Below are positions 43,329-54,303 of a stretch of DNA of 64,000 bases, in pieces (the first letter of the stretch is position 1; each line of letters opens with the position of its first letter). The notes beneath the pieces are model-generated. The model saw only the letters and a program-made list of their open reading frames with translations. It was not told the origin of the DNA and ran no database searches. The stretch covers positions 62,001-126,000 of the forward strand of contig CAWHUL010000023.1 of NCBI GenBank assembly GCA_963832365.1. The letters run 5' to 3'. This DNA is from CAWBRT01 sp963832365. GTDB taxonomy: Bacteria; Acidobacteriota; Terriglobia; Terriglobales; Acidobacteriaceae. Made by a program: the position numbers and the translations under genes.

Positions 43329-44152
43329 TCAGGCGAAATGCGTGTCCTGCTGATGCAACCGCCGTAGCTCTTCGGGTGTTTTGGCGGGCGTGTCCTGCGG
43401 GCGGCCGGTGCCGGCGCGGCGCGGGTGGCAACGTCAGCGGCACTCGCAAGCAGGTCGTCGAGCGATTCCAGCCAGAGGATCTGCGAGCCGAATACAAATC
43501 CGAAGTTGCGGGTCACCAGCGGCAGGACCTCCTGCATCGGCAATCGCATACCCGTTTCGAGCTCAATCGAAGTCACCGGCTTGCCGCTAATGCCGCAGGG
43601 AACAATGAGCTTGAAGTATTCAAGATCGGTGCTGACGTTGAGGGCAAAGCCGTGCGAGGTGACACCGCGCGAAATGTGCACGCCGATGGCGGCGATCTTG
43701 CGCTCGCCCGAAGCGGACGTCACCGCCTGGGTCGTCGTAGTCCACACGCCCGTCATGCCCTTGATGCGCTGAGTTTCAATTCGATATTGCGCGCAGGTGC
43801 GCATCAGCACTTCTTCAAGTTTGCGGACGTAATCCACCACGCCGAGCTTCGGGCTAAAGCTCCTCAGGTCGAAAATCGGATAGGCAACCAGTTGTCCCGG
43901 ACCATGAAAGGTGACATCGCCGCCGCGATTGATCTCGAAGACCTCCACTCCCTTGGCGGCGAGGAATTCGCGCGAGGCGACGATGTTCGAGGGCTTGGCA
44001 TTGCGTCCCAGGGTAATCACCGGCGGATGCTCAAGCAGCAGCAACACATTGGAAACGCGCTCCTGCTTGCGCAGCTCGACCAGCGTCTCCTGCAAACGGA
44101 GAGCCGTGCCGTAATCGACAACGCCGAGATGGAGAACAGCGACCGAATTCAT
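43329..44152 (-). CDS. lipB: Octanoyl-[acyl-carrier-protein]:protein N-octanoyltransferase
   Basis: Moves octanoate from ACP to lipoyl-carrier domains such as those of the neighbouring E2. Motifs: LLLLEHPPVITLGRNA, NRGGDVTFHGPGQLVAYPI, active-site Cys in IVPCGISGKPVTS and Lys in RKIAAIGVHISRGVTSHGFA. Chosen start is ATG 44152. In the raw sequence the frame runs on into E1-alpha, but one extra base at the T4 run 43379-43382 gives a normal C-terminus (PKTPEELRRLHQQDTHFA) and a stop at 43329. The fusion is therefore probably an artefact or a recent mutation. Confidence 0.9.
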
Positions 44153-44307
44153 CAGGCACCCAGACCCGGTAAGGAACGCTCTGGCTCCGCAAGGGTCGCA
44201 TGAAAGATCATAATTTATCTTCCGCATGGCCGCATGGCTGGGCGAAAAAAGGCGACTGCCGGAAAGCAGCCGCCAAGCGAATGCGGAGAAGATGCGGAGA
44301 AGCAGAA

Positions 44308-45348
44308 CTAGCCCAGCAAACGCGCAACATCCTTTGCAAAATACGTAAGAATGATCGAAGCCCCTGCACGCTGGATACTCAACAAGGTTTCCAGCATGAT
44401 GCGGTCGTGATCGATCCAGTTCATCTGTGCGGCAGCCTTGATCATGGCGTACTCGCCGCTGACCTGGTAGGCCGCGATTGGCACATCGAAGCGGCGGCGC
44501 GCCTCGGCAATCACGTCCAGATAGGCAATCGCCGGTTTCACCATGATCATGTCCGCGCCTTCGGCGAGATCCAACTCGATCTCGCGCATTGCTTCGCGGG
44601 AGTTCGCGGGGTCCATCTGGTAGGAGCGCCGGTCACCGAACGCCGGAGTCGAATCGGCGGCCTCGCGGAATGGACCATAAAATCCGGAGGCGAACTTTGC
44701 CGCATACGCCAGAATCGGGGTATTCAGGAATCCATTGGCATCGAGCGCCGAGCGGATCGCGGCCACGCGGCCATCCATCATGTCGGAAGGCGCGATGATG
44801 TCGACCCCGGCTCTCGCCTGTGAAACCGCGGTCTTCGCCAGGATTTCCAGCGTGGCGTCGTTGACGATCTCATATTCAGGCTCAGGAGCTGTGGCCGCCG
44901 CCGCACCCGCTTTAGAGGAAATTCCGCTGGCACGGCTTTCGACCTTTTTGACGATTCCGCAGTGGCCGTGCGACATGTATTCGCAGAGGCAGACATCGCC
45001 CAGAATCAGCAGATCGCGCACTTCGTTCTTGATGGCGCGCGATGCCTTCTGTACGATTCCATCGTCGGCCCATGCGCCGGTCGCGATTTCGTCTTTACCT
45101 TCCGGCAGCCCGAAGAGGATAATTCCCGGAATCCCGAGCTTCTTCACTTCGGCGGCTTCTTTGACCGCTTCGTCGACCGAGAGATTGCAGACGCCGGGCA
45201 TCGAGCGAATCTCTTTGCGTACGCCCTCACCGGGGCAGACGAAGAGCGGATACACGAAACCCTCGGGCGACAGACGAGTCTCGCGCACCATTGAGCGCAG
45301 CGTGTTGGAGCTCCGCAAACGTCGCAAGCGGCTAGCCGGAAATGCCAT
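44308..45348 (-). CDS. hemB: Delta-aminolevulinic acid dehydratase (porphobilinogen synthase)
   Basis: Condenses two 5-aminolevulinate molecules to porphobilinogen, second common step of haem synthesis. 346 residues from ATG 45348 (an in-frame ATG at 45366 is less likely). Zinc site of the Cys type: DVCLCEYMSHGHCG with three Cys. Schiff-base lysines are in ILAYAAKFASGFYGPF and MIMVKPAIAYLD. An Ala/Pro-rich insert (SSKAGAAAATAPEPEYE) follows the zinc loop and is longer than in most relatives. The gene is on the minus strand behind lipB, divergent from mutS2. Confidence 0.95.
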   Translation of the reverse strand: MAFPASRLRRLRSSNTLRSMVRETRLSPEGFVYPLFVCPGEGVRKEIRSMPGVCNLSVDEAVKEAAEVKKLGIPGIILFGLPEGKDEIATGAWADDGIVQKASRAIKNEVRDLLILGDVCLCEYMSHGHCGIVKKVESRASGISSKAGAAAATAPEPEYEIVNDATLEILAKTAVSQARAGVDIIAPSDMMDGRVAAIRSALDANGFLNTPILAYAAKFASGFYGPFREAADSTPAFGDRRSYQMDPANSREAMREIELDLAEGADMIMVKPAIAYLDVIAEARRRFDVPIAAYQVSGEYAMIKAAAQMNWIDHDRIMLETLLSIQRAGASIILTYFAKDVARLLG

Positions 45349-45491
45349 AATCAAAAAGTCTAGCATCTTCCGCAGGCGCTCGTGCCGTGACGCTTATCAC
45401 CACCTCAACTCCTTGTGTCACAATACGTTCCGTGGTTGCGCTGCCGGTCTAATGACTTGCTTTCAGGCCGGTGTAGGATAGATCGAGATTC

Positions 45492-47975
45492 ATGGCCATT
45501 CCCTTACTGCACAACAGCGCCCGCGTTCTCGAGTTCGACCGGCTGCGAGAGCTCCTGCGTGGCTATTGCCAATCGGAGCTCGGGCAGGCCCGGGTCGAGA
45601 CGCTTGAGCCTACCGGCGACCGAGCCTGGATTGAGCGGCAACAGCAGCTCACCTCCGAGGTGCGCCACTACCTGCGCGCCGGTGGACGCTTCGATTTCGC
45701 CGGATTGGTCGATCCCCGCAAGATGCTGGAGAAGTCGCGCATCCAGGGCGCCATGCTGGAGGTCGCGGAGCTCCGCGATCTGCTCACGGTTGTGGATCGC
45801 GTGGCGGAGTGGCGCGAGATCGCCCTGCATCCGCCGGCCTCACTGAAAGAAGCCTGGCCCGGCGTCGAGGAACTCTCGGCGCAAATTGCCGACTTCACAC
45901 AGTTGCTGCGCTTCTTTCGGGGCAAGCTGTTGCCCGACGGCACGCTCGACGATCACGCTTCGCCTACCTTGGCCGGCATACGCCGTGAAATTGAGCGGCA
46001 GCGCCGGCTCATCCAGGAATCCTTGCGCGGCTATCTGCGGCGGCTCTCTGAAGGCGGAACGCTGCAGGACGAACTGATCACCATTCGCGGCGAACGCTTT
46101 GTCATTCCCGTGAAATCCGAGCACAAGCGGCGCGTGCAGGGAGTTGTCCATGGCGTCAGCTCCAGCGGGCAGACAGTGTTCGTCGAACCGCTGGAGACCA
46201 TCGAGCAGAACAACGAACTGGTGCGCTTGCTGGAGGAAGAGCAGGCGGAAATCCAGCGCATTCTGCGTGAAATGACGGCCCGCATCGGCGAACAAAGTCA
46301 TGCAATCGCCATCGGTGTCGATTGCATCGCCGAGCTGGAACTGCAATTTGCCAAAGCACGGTTTGCTGAAGACTACGCGTGCGTGCCGGTGCGCTTTCTG
46401 GAAGATGCTTCGAGCAGTTCAACTTCCGCCGCGCAGCCACCGGTTGACACCTTCATCGTACGCAATGCCCGCCACCCCCTGCTGGAGCGAACGCTGCGGG
46501 CGAAGGCTCGTCAGACTGGTGCGGCGAAGGTGGTCCCGATTTCGCTGGAACTCGATGGAAGCCACCGGCAGCTTGTCATCAGCGGCCCCAACACGGGTGG
46601 AAAGACCGTCGCGCTGAAGACCCTTGGGCTGCTCGCGTTGATGGCGCAGTCCGGAATTCCCGTACCGGCCGATCGCGCCGAGTTCCCGGTTTTCGATGCC
46701 GTGCTGGCCGACATTGGCGATTACCAGTCGATTGAACAGAACCTCTCGACCTTCTCCGCGCACGTCACCAATATTGACTTCATTTCGCACACCGCGGCCC
46801 GTGGGTCGCTGGTGCTGCTCGACGAACTCGGTTCAGCGACCGACCCGCAGGAGGGCGCGGCTCTGGCGGTTGCCATCGCCGACTATTTCCGCCGTTGCCA
46901 ATCCGTGTGCATCATCTCTACCCATCACACTTCGCTGAAGGTATATGCCGAGAACACAGAGGGCGTGCTGAACGCCGCCGTCGGCTTTGACGAGCAGACG
47001 CTGGCTCCGACCTTCGAATTGCGGGTCGGCGTGCCGGGAGCGTCGGCGGGCATCAACATCGCGCAAAAACTCGGACTCAACGAGGAGATCATTGCCGAAG
47101 CTCGGCAGCGCATCAGCAGCCAGACGGAGGATGTCTCTCGCTTTCTGGACCGCCTGCATCACGATCTTCGCGAGATGGACATCGAACGCGCGCGGCTGGC
47201 GGCCCGCGAGCAGGAAATCGCCGCCGAGCGCCGCCGTCTGGAAAGCGATGGGCTCAAGGAGCAGCGCGAAAGAGTCCACGAACTGGAACGTAAGCTGGAG
47301 AGCCTGCTGCGCGATTTCGAGTATCATGCGCGCGAGTCGGTCAATGCCATTCAGGATCGCGCCGAGTCCGTAAAGCTTAGCCGCGAGGCTGAACGCCGCA
47401 TCGCCCGGGCGCGCCGCGAATTCCGCGAGCAGTTCAACCAGGCGATTGTGGCGCACACCACTGGAGCGGACCGCGATGACCCGAATGCGCAGCCGCACCG
47501 CGTGCAGCACGTCAGCGAAGGCGACACCGTGCAACTGAAGTCGCTGGGCCGCGCCGGCAAGATCACGCGCAAGTTTCCCGACGACGCCGTGGAAGTCCAG
47601 GTTGGCCCCATGAAGGTGCGCGTTGCAATCGACGACATCGCCGAAGTCATAGCTCGCGCCGCCGACAGCCCGGTGCAGGCGGCTCGCCAGAAGGGAATCA
47701 GCGTTTTCCTGCGCAACGAAGAGGAGAGCGCGCCTTCGGAGTTGAACGTCATTGGCCACAACGTCGAAGATGCCACGCGCGCGCTGGAGAAATTCCTTGA
47801 CCGCGCTTTTCTCGCGGGGCTTTCGCGGGTACGTGTGGTGCACGGATCGGGCATGGGAATCCTGCGGCGCGCCCTTCGCCAGTACCTGCAAAGTCATCCG
47901 CAGGTCGCTTCCGTCAGCGAACCTCCACAGCAGGAGGGCGGCGGCGGAGCAACGGTCGTGGAGTTGAAGGTGTAG
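45492..47975 (+). CDS. mutS2: Endonuclease MutS2
   Basis: DNA-binding ATPase linked to suppression of recombination and, in some bacteria, to ribosome rescue. 827 residues, full length: Walker A GPNTGGKTVALKT, Walker B LVLLDELGSATDPQEGAA, a long central coiled coil rich in Glu/Arg, a KOW-like segment (VQLKSLGRAGKITRKFP), and a C-terminal Smr domain (FLDRAFLAGLSRVRVVHGSG). The Smr entry motif LDLRG is replaced by LNVIGH, lacking the conserved Asp. It lacks the mismatch-recognition domain of MutS1, as expected. Confidence 0.95.
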   Translation: MAIPLLHNSARVLEFDRLRELLRGYCQSELGQARVETLEPTGDRAWIERQQQLTSEVRHYLRAGGRFDFAGLVDPRKMLEKSRIQGAMLEVAELRDLLTVVDRVAEWREIALHPPASLKEAWPGVEELSAQIADFTQLLRFFRGKLLPDGTLDDHASPTLAGIRREIERQRRLIQESLRGYLRRLSEGGTLQDELITIRGERFVIPVKSEHKRRVQGVVHGVSSSGQTVFVEPLETIEQNNELVRLLEEEQAEIQRILREMTARIGEQSHAIAIGVDCIAELELQFAKARFAEDYACVPVRFLEDASSSSTSAAQPPVDTFIVRNARHPLLERTLRAKARQTGAAKVVPISLELDGSHRQLVISGPNTGGKTVALKTLGLLALMAQSGIPVPADRAEFPVFDAVLADIGDYQSIEQNLSTFSAHVTNIDFISHTAARGSLVLLDELGSATDPQEGAALAVAIADYFRRCQSVCIISTHHTSLKVYAENTEGVLNAAVGFDEQTLAPTFELRVGVPGASAGINIAQKLGLNEEIIAEARQRISSQTEDVSRFLDRLHHDLREMDIERARLAAREQEIAAERRRLESDGLKEQRERVHELERKLESLLRDFEYHARESVNAIQDRAESVKLSREAERRIARARREFREQFNQAIVAHTTGADRDDPNAQPHRVQHVSEGDTVQLKSLGRAGKITRKFPDDAVEVQVGPMKVRVAIDDIAEVIARAADSPVQAARQKGISVFLRNEEESAPSELNVIGHNVEDATRALEKFLDRAFLAGLSRVRVVHGSGMGILRRALRQYLQSHPQVASVSEPPQQEGGGGATVVELKV

Positions 47976-48044
47976 AGCAGTTCAGGAATTGGCGTATCCG
48001 TATTCACCGCGGTTTTGGCCACAGCTTCCGCTAAACTGGTGTAA

Positions 48045-48629
48045 ATGAACCGCCTCGATCAGCAACTTTCATTCGTTCTGGAAATCGACAAGCTCAAGAC
48101 CATCCTGCGGCAGACGTTGCTCACCGACTGTTCGCGCCGCGAGAACTCGGCGGAGCACTCCTGGCATCTGGCGATCATGTCATTTCTGCTCACTGAGTAT
48201 GCGGCCGCGCCGGTCGACATCCTCCGCGTCGTCAAGATGCTGCTGGTGCACGATCTGATTGAGATTGATGCGGGCGACACCTTCGCCTACGACGTGGCCG
48301 GCAACGCAGACAGAGCCGAACGGGAACAGCGTTGCGCCGAACGCATCTTCGGGATGCTGCCCGAAGAACAGGGACGCGAACTGCATGCCCTATGGGAGGA
48401 ATTCGATGCCTTCAAGACTCCGGAATCAAAATACGCCAACGCGCTCGACCGCCTGCAACCATTGCTGCACAACTCACGCACAGAGGGCGGCACCTGGCGG
48501 ATCCATTCCGTCGCTCGCGATCAGGTTTACCGGCGCATGGAGCCCATCCGTACGGCGATGCCTGAACTCTGGCCGACGGTGACCCGCATTATCGAGGATG
48601 CCTGCGCACGGGGCTGGATCGTTCCGTAG
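48045..48629 (+). CDS. HD-domain hydrolase (YfbR/HDDC2-like 5'-nucleotidase)
   Basis: 194 residues. HD-superfamily metal ligands: His in ENSAEHSWHLA, HD in LLVHDLIEIDAGD, and Asp in ANALDRLQPL. The N-terminal 'LEIDKLKTILRQT' is the standard start of the HDDC2/YfbR group, which dephosphorylates deoxynucleoside monophosphates. Function is therefore nucleotide-pool control (inference from the family). It follows mutS2 at 69 bases, possibly cotranscribed. Confidence 0.85.
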   Translation: MNRLDQQLSFVLEIDKLKTILRQTLLTDCSRRENSAEHSWHLAIMSFLLTEYAAAPVDILRVVKMLLVHDLIEIDAGDTFAYDVAGNADRAEREQRCAERIFGMLPEEQGRELHALWEEFDAFKTPESKYANALDRLQPLLHNSRTEGGTWRIHSVARDQVYRRMEPIRTAMPELWPTVTRIIEDACARGWIVP

Positions 48630-48644
48630 CCTGTGCGCGTTGTC

Positions 48645-49343
48645 TTAGAACCGCAGAATGATTCCTCCGCTGAAATTCACCCGGTTTTCGTAGTGGTAGT
48701 ACGGCACGTTGTAGCAGTTTCCGAAAATATCGCAGGCGAAGCTCGGCGTGGAATTGGCATACGTCGGAATGTACCGGATGTCGCCGCGCAGCCCGAAATT
48801 TTTGGAGAGGTAATACTTTACTCCGCCTCCAAGATTGAAAGCGAATGCAGTCCGGTCGGCGTTGCCGTTACTATTGGATTCGTGGGTAAATCCGAGACCT
48901 CCGGCGACGAACGGAACGAATTTCTTCTCCTCCCGGTAGTACCCGCTCCCGCGGAAGGGATACAGCACCCCGAACTGGTATTGGTTAATGTTCGAGTCGA
49001 AAGCCTCCGTATACAGGCCGGTAACGAAGTTGTGCTGGCTGTACGTAGTCGGATTGCGCGCCCACATGAACTCCAACTGAAGGTCCTGAAGAATCGTGTA
49101 ATCGATAAAGGCGCCATAGCTCAAACCGCTGTTCACACGCAGCCGGTCAATGTTCGAAGTGATCGGTACGCCAATCGGAATGAAGCTTCCGGGTGTTCCG
49201 AACACAGTCTGCACGGGAAAGCTGTCGGCGGTTTCATAACCCGCAAACGGCGAAATCTCCAAGCGATGTCTATCCTGTGCCAAAGCTGCCTCGGCAAGAA
49301 TAACCAGAGTGAGAGCAAGCCAGAACAACTTCCAAACCCGCAT
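48645..49343 (-). CDS. Outer-membrane beta-barrel protein
   Basis: 232 residues with a signal peptide (VWKLFWLALTLVILAEAALA). The mature part shows alternating hydrophobic/polar strands, aromatic at the membrane edges (LRVNSGLSYGAFIDYTI, YQFGVLYPFRGSGYY, FVPFVAGGLGFTH, FGLRGDIRYIP) and ends with Phe (GGIILRF), the barrel-assembly signal. OmpW/OprF-like 'outer membrane protein beta-barrel' fold. It faces the HD gene (convergent) and is divergent from dnaG. Confidence 0.85.
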   Translation of the reverse strand: MRVWKLFWLALTLVILAEAALAQDRHRLEISPFAGYETADSFPVQTVFGTPGSFIPIGVPITSNIDRLRVNSGLSYGAFIDYTILQDLQLEFMWARNPTTYSQHNFVTGLYTEAFDSNINQYQFGVLYPFRGSGYYREEKKFVPFVAGGLGFTHESNSNGNADRTAFAFNLGGGVKYYLSKNFGLRGDIRYIPTYANSTPSFACDIFGNCYNVPYYHYENRVNFSGGIILRF

Positions 49344-49535
49344 CGCTCCTCCTTTTGCTTACGGCGGTCACCGGCCCGGGTCCCCGGTCTCAACCCGGGA
49401 CATCGTAGGCAGTTGCCATTGAGAGTTGGAATCCTGAGGGCTTTCGCGGGTTTTCCACACCTATGCACGCAATTCACAGGCTTTCCACAGAAATCCACGT
49501 ACTCTGCCACCCGGACTGAGGCAAACTAATCACTA

Positions 49536-51422
49536 ATGGCGAACCCTGGAGACTTTGCGTACACGCTCAAGCAGCAGGCGGATATTGTTCGCGTCATAGG
49601 CGAGTACGTTCGCCTCAAGCGCGCGGGCGCGCAGAATTACTCCGGGCTGTGTCCTTTCCACGGCGAGAAGACGGCGTCGTTCTCCGTACACGCCTCGCGC
49701 CAGTTCTTTCATTGTTTTGGCTGCGGCGAGTCCGGCGACGTGTACAAGTTCCTGCAGCGCATAGAGAACATTTCCTTTCCCGAAGCCGTGCGCTTGCTGG
49801 CACAGAAGCTGGGCGTGCCCATGCCGAAGATGCAGTTCGACAGCCCGGCTGAGGCCCGCGAGGCCAAACTGCGCGGAACCCTCCTCGATCTTCACGAGGC
49901 TGCCTGCCGATTTTTCCAGGACAGGCTGAAGCGCCCCGAAGCGGCGCACGCTCGCGAATACCTCACCGGCCGCGGCTTGGACAGCGAGGCGATCGCGCGT
50001 TTCCGCATTGGCTACGCGCCCGAATCCGGCTTTTTGCTGCGTGACGCTCTGAAGCAAATGGCCGACGAAGAGGTGTTGCGCGAGTCCGGATTGTTTTCGC
50101 AGGCTGCTCCCAGAGATGCTGCTCCGGCATCTGCCGGCGCGAGCGAGCCCGCGGGGAAACCCGACGCGCAGCCCTCGGTGCTCTACTCGAAGTTCCGCAA
50201 CCGGATCGTGTTCCCCATCTGCAATGAGCAAGGCAAGATCATCGCTTTCACCGGACGCACGCTCGCCACAGACGAGAAGTCGGGGCCCAAGTACCTCAAC
50301 TCGCCGGAAACCGCCATCTACCATAAGTCGCGTGTGCTCTTCAACTTACATCTGGCCAAAGAGGCCATTCGGCAGCTCGATTACGCAGTCCTGGTGGAAG
50401 GCCAAATGGACTGTATCTCGGTTTACAATGCCGGCTTTCATAATGTGATTGCCAGCTCAGGCACCGCTTTCACCGAAGTCCAGGCAAAACTGCTCAGCCG
50501 TTTCAGCAAGAAGATCGTGGTCAACTTCGATCCCGACACCGCCGGGGCCGCCGCCGCCGAGCGCTCTCTGGGGCTGCTGGTGGGCGAGGACTTCGAGATC
50601 CGCGTCCTGACTCTCGATCAGGGTTTTGACCCTGACCTGTTCATCCGGCGCAAGGGCACTGACGCTTACAAGCAGGCGCTGTTTCAGTCGCAGAAGTATT
50701 TCGACTACCTCATCGAGCGCGCCCGCAAACAGTTTCCGGTGCACACGGCGGAGGGCAAGGTCAAGGCCCTCAACTATTTGCTTCCTCACATCCAGCGTGT
50801 GACAAGCCGTATAGCGCGCGATGAAATCGCCTCCGAAGTCGCGCAGAAGCTGCAAATCGATTCGGCGGTGCTCCGCCAGGAACTGCGCCACGTGGCGGGC
50901 GCTCGCGGTACGGCAACGCTTTCAACTCCGAACGTGACGGCGCTCACCGAGAACGAGCGTGTGTTGATCCGCGCACTCATGGGTGGTGTAGGTCTCGGTC
51001 ACGAAGGAGTCACGAGTCGAGAAGGCGAAGATCCCGAATTTGACCCTCAGCGCCAAGTGCAGTTTGTCCTCGCCTCCGAACGTTTGCACGAAGGACTGGC
51101 GGCCGAGACGCTGATTGCGGCCCTGGCGCAGGCGGTGGCCGAGGGGCAAGATCCCATGTCGTTGGACTTGCAAGATGCCGACCGGCGGATGATGGCGGCC
51201 GCCCTCATGGATGAGCACGAGCCACTGACTCCGGAATCTGTGCAGGCGACCGTAGAGGACTTGCAAATCCGCAAGATAGAGTCGCGGTTACGAGAAATGG
51301 CAAGGCTTATTGCCGAAGCGCAGCAAAGCAATGATTTGACAGCCCTTAACGCGCTTGTACAGGAGCGGATCGAGCTCAACCGGCGGATATTGACCGGCAG
51401 GCGCTTCTACGCGAACAGATGA
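49536..51422 (+). CDS. dnaG: DNA primase
   Basis: Synthesises RNA primers for replication. 628 residues. N-terminal zinc ribbon with Cys39, His42, Cys60, Cys63 (CPFHGEKTASF...FFHCFGCG). The TOPRIM core includes AVLVEGQMDCIS and FDPDTAGAAAAERS. The C-terminal helical part is the DnaB-interaction region. Upstream (49451-49490) are 'ttttccacac' and 'ctttccacag' sequences resembling weak DnaA boxes. It is the first gene of the dnaG-rpoD-dnaB series. Confidence 0.95.
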   Translation: MANPGDFAYTLKQQADIVRVIGEYVRLKRAGAQNYSGLCPFHGEKTASFSVHASRQFFHCFGCGESGDVYKFLQRIENISFPEAVRLLAQKLGVPMPKMQFDSPAEAREAKLRGTLLDLHEAACRFFQDRLKRPEAAHAREYLTGRGLDSEAIARFRIGYAPESGFLLRDALKQMADEEVLRESGLFSQAAPRDAAPASAGASEPAGKPDAQPSVLYSKFRNRIVFPICNEQGKIIAFTGRTLATDEKSGPKYLNSPETAIYHKSRVLFNLHLAKEAIRQLDYAVLVEGQMDCISVYNAGFHNVIASSGTAFTEVQAKLLSRFSKKIVVNFDPDTAGAAAAERSLGLLVGEDFEIRVLTLDQGFDPDLFIRRKGTDAYKQALFQSQKYFDYLIERARKQFPVHTAEGKVKALNYLLPHIQRVTSRIARDEIASEVAQKLQIDSAVLRQELRHVAGARGTATLSTPNVTALTENERVLIRALMGGVGLGHEGVTSREGEDPEFDPQRQVQFVLASERLHEGLAAETLIAALAQAVAEGQDPMSLDLQDADRRMMAAALMDEHEPLTPESVQATVEDLQIRKIESRLREMARLIAEAQQSNDLTALNALVQERIELNRRILTGRRFYANR

Positions 51423-51726
51423 GTATCGATAAATTGCTTCGTCCAGGTCAGGAACCGGCAAGCCTATGATGCGCCATTGGCTTGCGTAATCGCCGTGTAA
51501 GTACATGAACCAATTTAGGTTACGGCAGCATAAAGAAGGCGGGAACTCGAACCCAACCGCTCTTCCGGGCCATCTATATGCTATGCGTGGTTGGCGGACG
51601 GCTTTAGCTTCGTGCTAAAATACGAAGGTTTCGGCCTGTTATCGCTTTCCAGATATCGATATATCGATCACTTGAAGTGTGCAATCAAACTGGCGGTCTG
51701 CTTTGCCGTCACGAAGGGTATTTGCG
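51423..51726. other. Spacer between dnaG and rpoD
   Basis: 304 bases without a supported gene; it probably holds the rpoD promoter. A hairpin TTTAGC-ttcg-t-GCTAAA lies at about 51602-51619, roughly 110 bases before the rpoD start. Sequence at 51539-51560 resembles a tRNA T-arm on the minus strand, but no cloverleaf can be built. Confidence 0.4.
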
Positions 51727-53427
<1,701 letters not shown>

Positions 53428-53455
53428 TAAAGGATATGAATTGGAAGAAGGAAAG

Positions 53456-53482
53456 GCGCGGCTTCGGTCGCGCTTTTTTTTC
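53456..53482 (+). terminator. Rho-independent terminator of rpoD
   Basis: GCGCGGC-TTCG-GTCGCGC (53456-53473) followed by at least seven T. One G-T wobble near the loop. It lies 29 bases after the rpoD stop. Confidence 0.9.
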
Positions 53483-53759
53483 TTGGGTTTCGACCGATTG
53501 CCGCGCCCTCACTGAAGCCCGAGATTGCGCCCGGCGGAGCACCGGTTTCAGTGCAACTCTGAGCCGACAACGACCAAGGCGTTCAATTACGCCCGGGTTT
53601 TCCAAATCGTTCCACAGGTATTCGCGGCTTTTCACAGCATAGTCAAAGTTGCATCGCGCTTCTCGCTTGAGCCGCGCAAATCCATCAGGCACTCTGCTTG
53701 TAACGCAACGGTGGAAGCTAAACGTGATGCTTCCCAGGGGCGGATAAGGCGAAGGCGAT

Positions 53760-54234
53760 GCAAGCCGGGTTTTCCGGCACTGGTTCGGGTTGCCCTGCCG
53801 CATGGCGTCAGGCGCCTGTGCAAACGGATTGCGAATGTGCACCCTGCCAAAACGCTGGTGACGCGTTTACGGCTTGGCACATTGCTTACCGATGGTGCAC
53901 GGCAGCGGCAATCCGTTGGTGCTGCAACAGCCCGCAGCGTCGCCACTCAGGCAACCAGGAGATCAGGGCGCCGTTATGCGTGGGCCGGATTTCAGGGAGG
54001 GTCCCGCCCCGCACGCTGTGCGCGCCGGTCCCGACGAGTAGCCGATCCGTCCACTGGAAAGGGAGCCAGGTTTAACCGCTTGTGCGCGTCTTGCGCGGGG
54101 CAGTCCGCCCAGCGCTTCGCGTCGGCGCATACCAGGCTCCCGGCTTTTCCGCTCGGCGGCGGGAGCAGCGTCGTTGAGTTTGGTTTTCCACTTGACCGGG
54201 CCCGGGTGCGCGGCTGGCGCCCCGGGCTCTTTTT
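53760..54234 (+). ncRNA. Candidate structured RNA between rpoD and dnaB
   Basis: No coding gene is recognisable between rpoD and dnaB; a long open frame there (53525-54244) is Arg/Ala-rich without family signs. Nested perfect inverted repeats: ACGGATTGC (53824-53832) with GCAATCCGT (53908-53916); inside, GTGCACC (53837-53843) with GGTGCAC (53894-53900); then TGCCAA (53845-53850) with TTGGCA (53874-53879); then AACGC (53851-53855) with GCGTT (53863-53867). A second domain pairs GGGAGCCAGGT (54061-54071) with ACCAGGCTCCC (54131-54141), one mismatch. The region ends in a strong terminator. Boundaries and the family are unknown; it does not match RNase P, tmRNA, SRP or 6S RNA consensus as far as I can see. 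Confidence 0.45.
54200..54234 (+). terminator. Strong Rho-independent terminator upstream of dnaB
   Basis: GCCCGGG (54200-54206) and CCCGGGC (54221-54227), with inner GCGC/GCGC pairing, followed by TCTTTTT. With no gene just before it, it would end an untranslated transcript (the candidate RNA). Confidence 0.85.
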
Positions 54235-54303
54235 CATCATTTAACTAGTGATGTTCGTCCTCAAGCCCGTAAGCTGGGCGAAACATCGAAGCAGGTAGCA
54301 CGA

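Noticed and set aside
51443..51452. 'ccaggtcagg' resembling the SRP RNA core
   Set aside because: The essential GGAAG...AGCAGC part and the hairpin are absent.
51539..51560. tRNA T-arm-like sequence on the minus strand (ggttcgagttcccgcc)
   Set aside because: No matching acceptor, D or anticodon arms within 90 bases, and the T-loop stem is imperfect.
53950..53975. 'caaccaggagatcagggc' resembling the 3' end of a cobalamin riboswitch
   Set aside because: The B12-box body and the upstream conserved blocks do not align, and dnaB is not a B12-related gene.
53525..54244. 239-codon open frame between rpoD and dnaB
   Set aside because: Composition is Arg/Ala/Ser-rich without family motif, no ribosome-binding site, and it overlaps dense stem-loops ending in a terminator.
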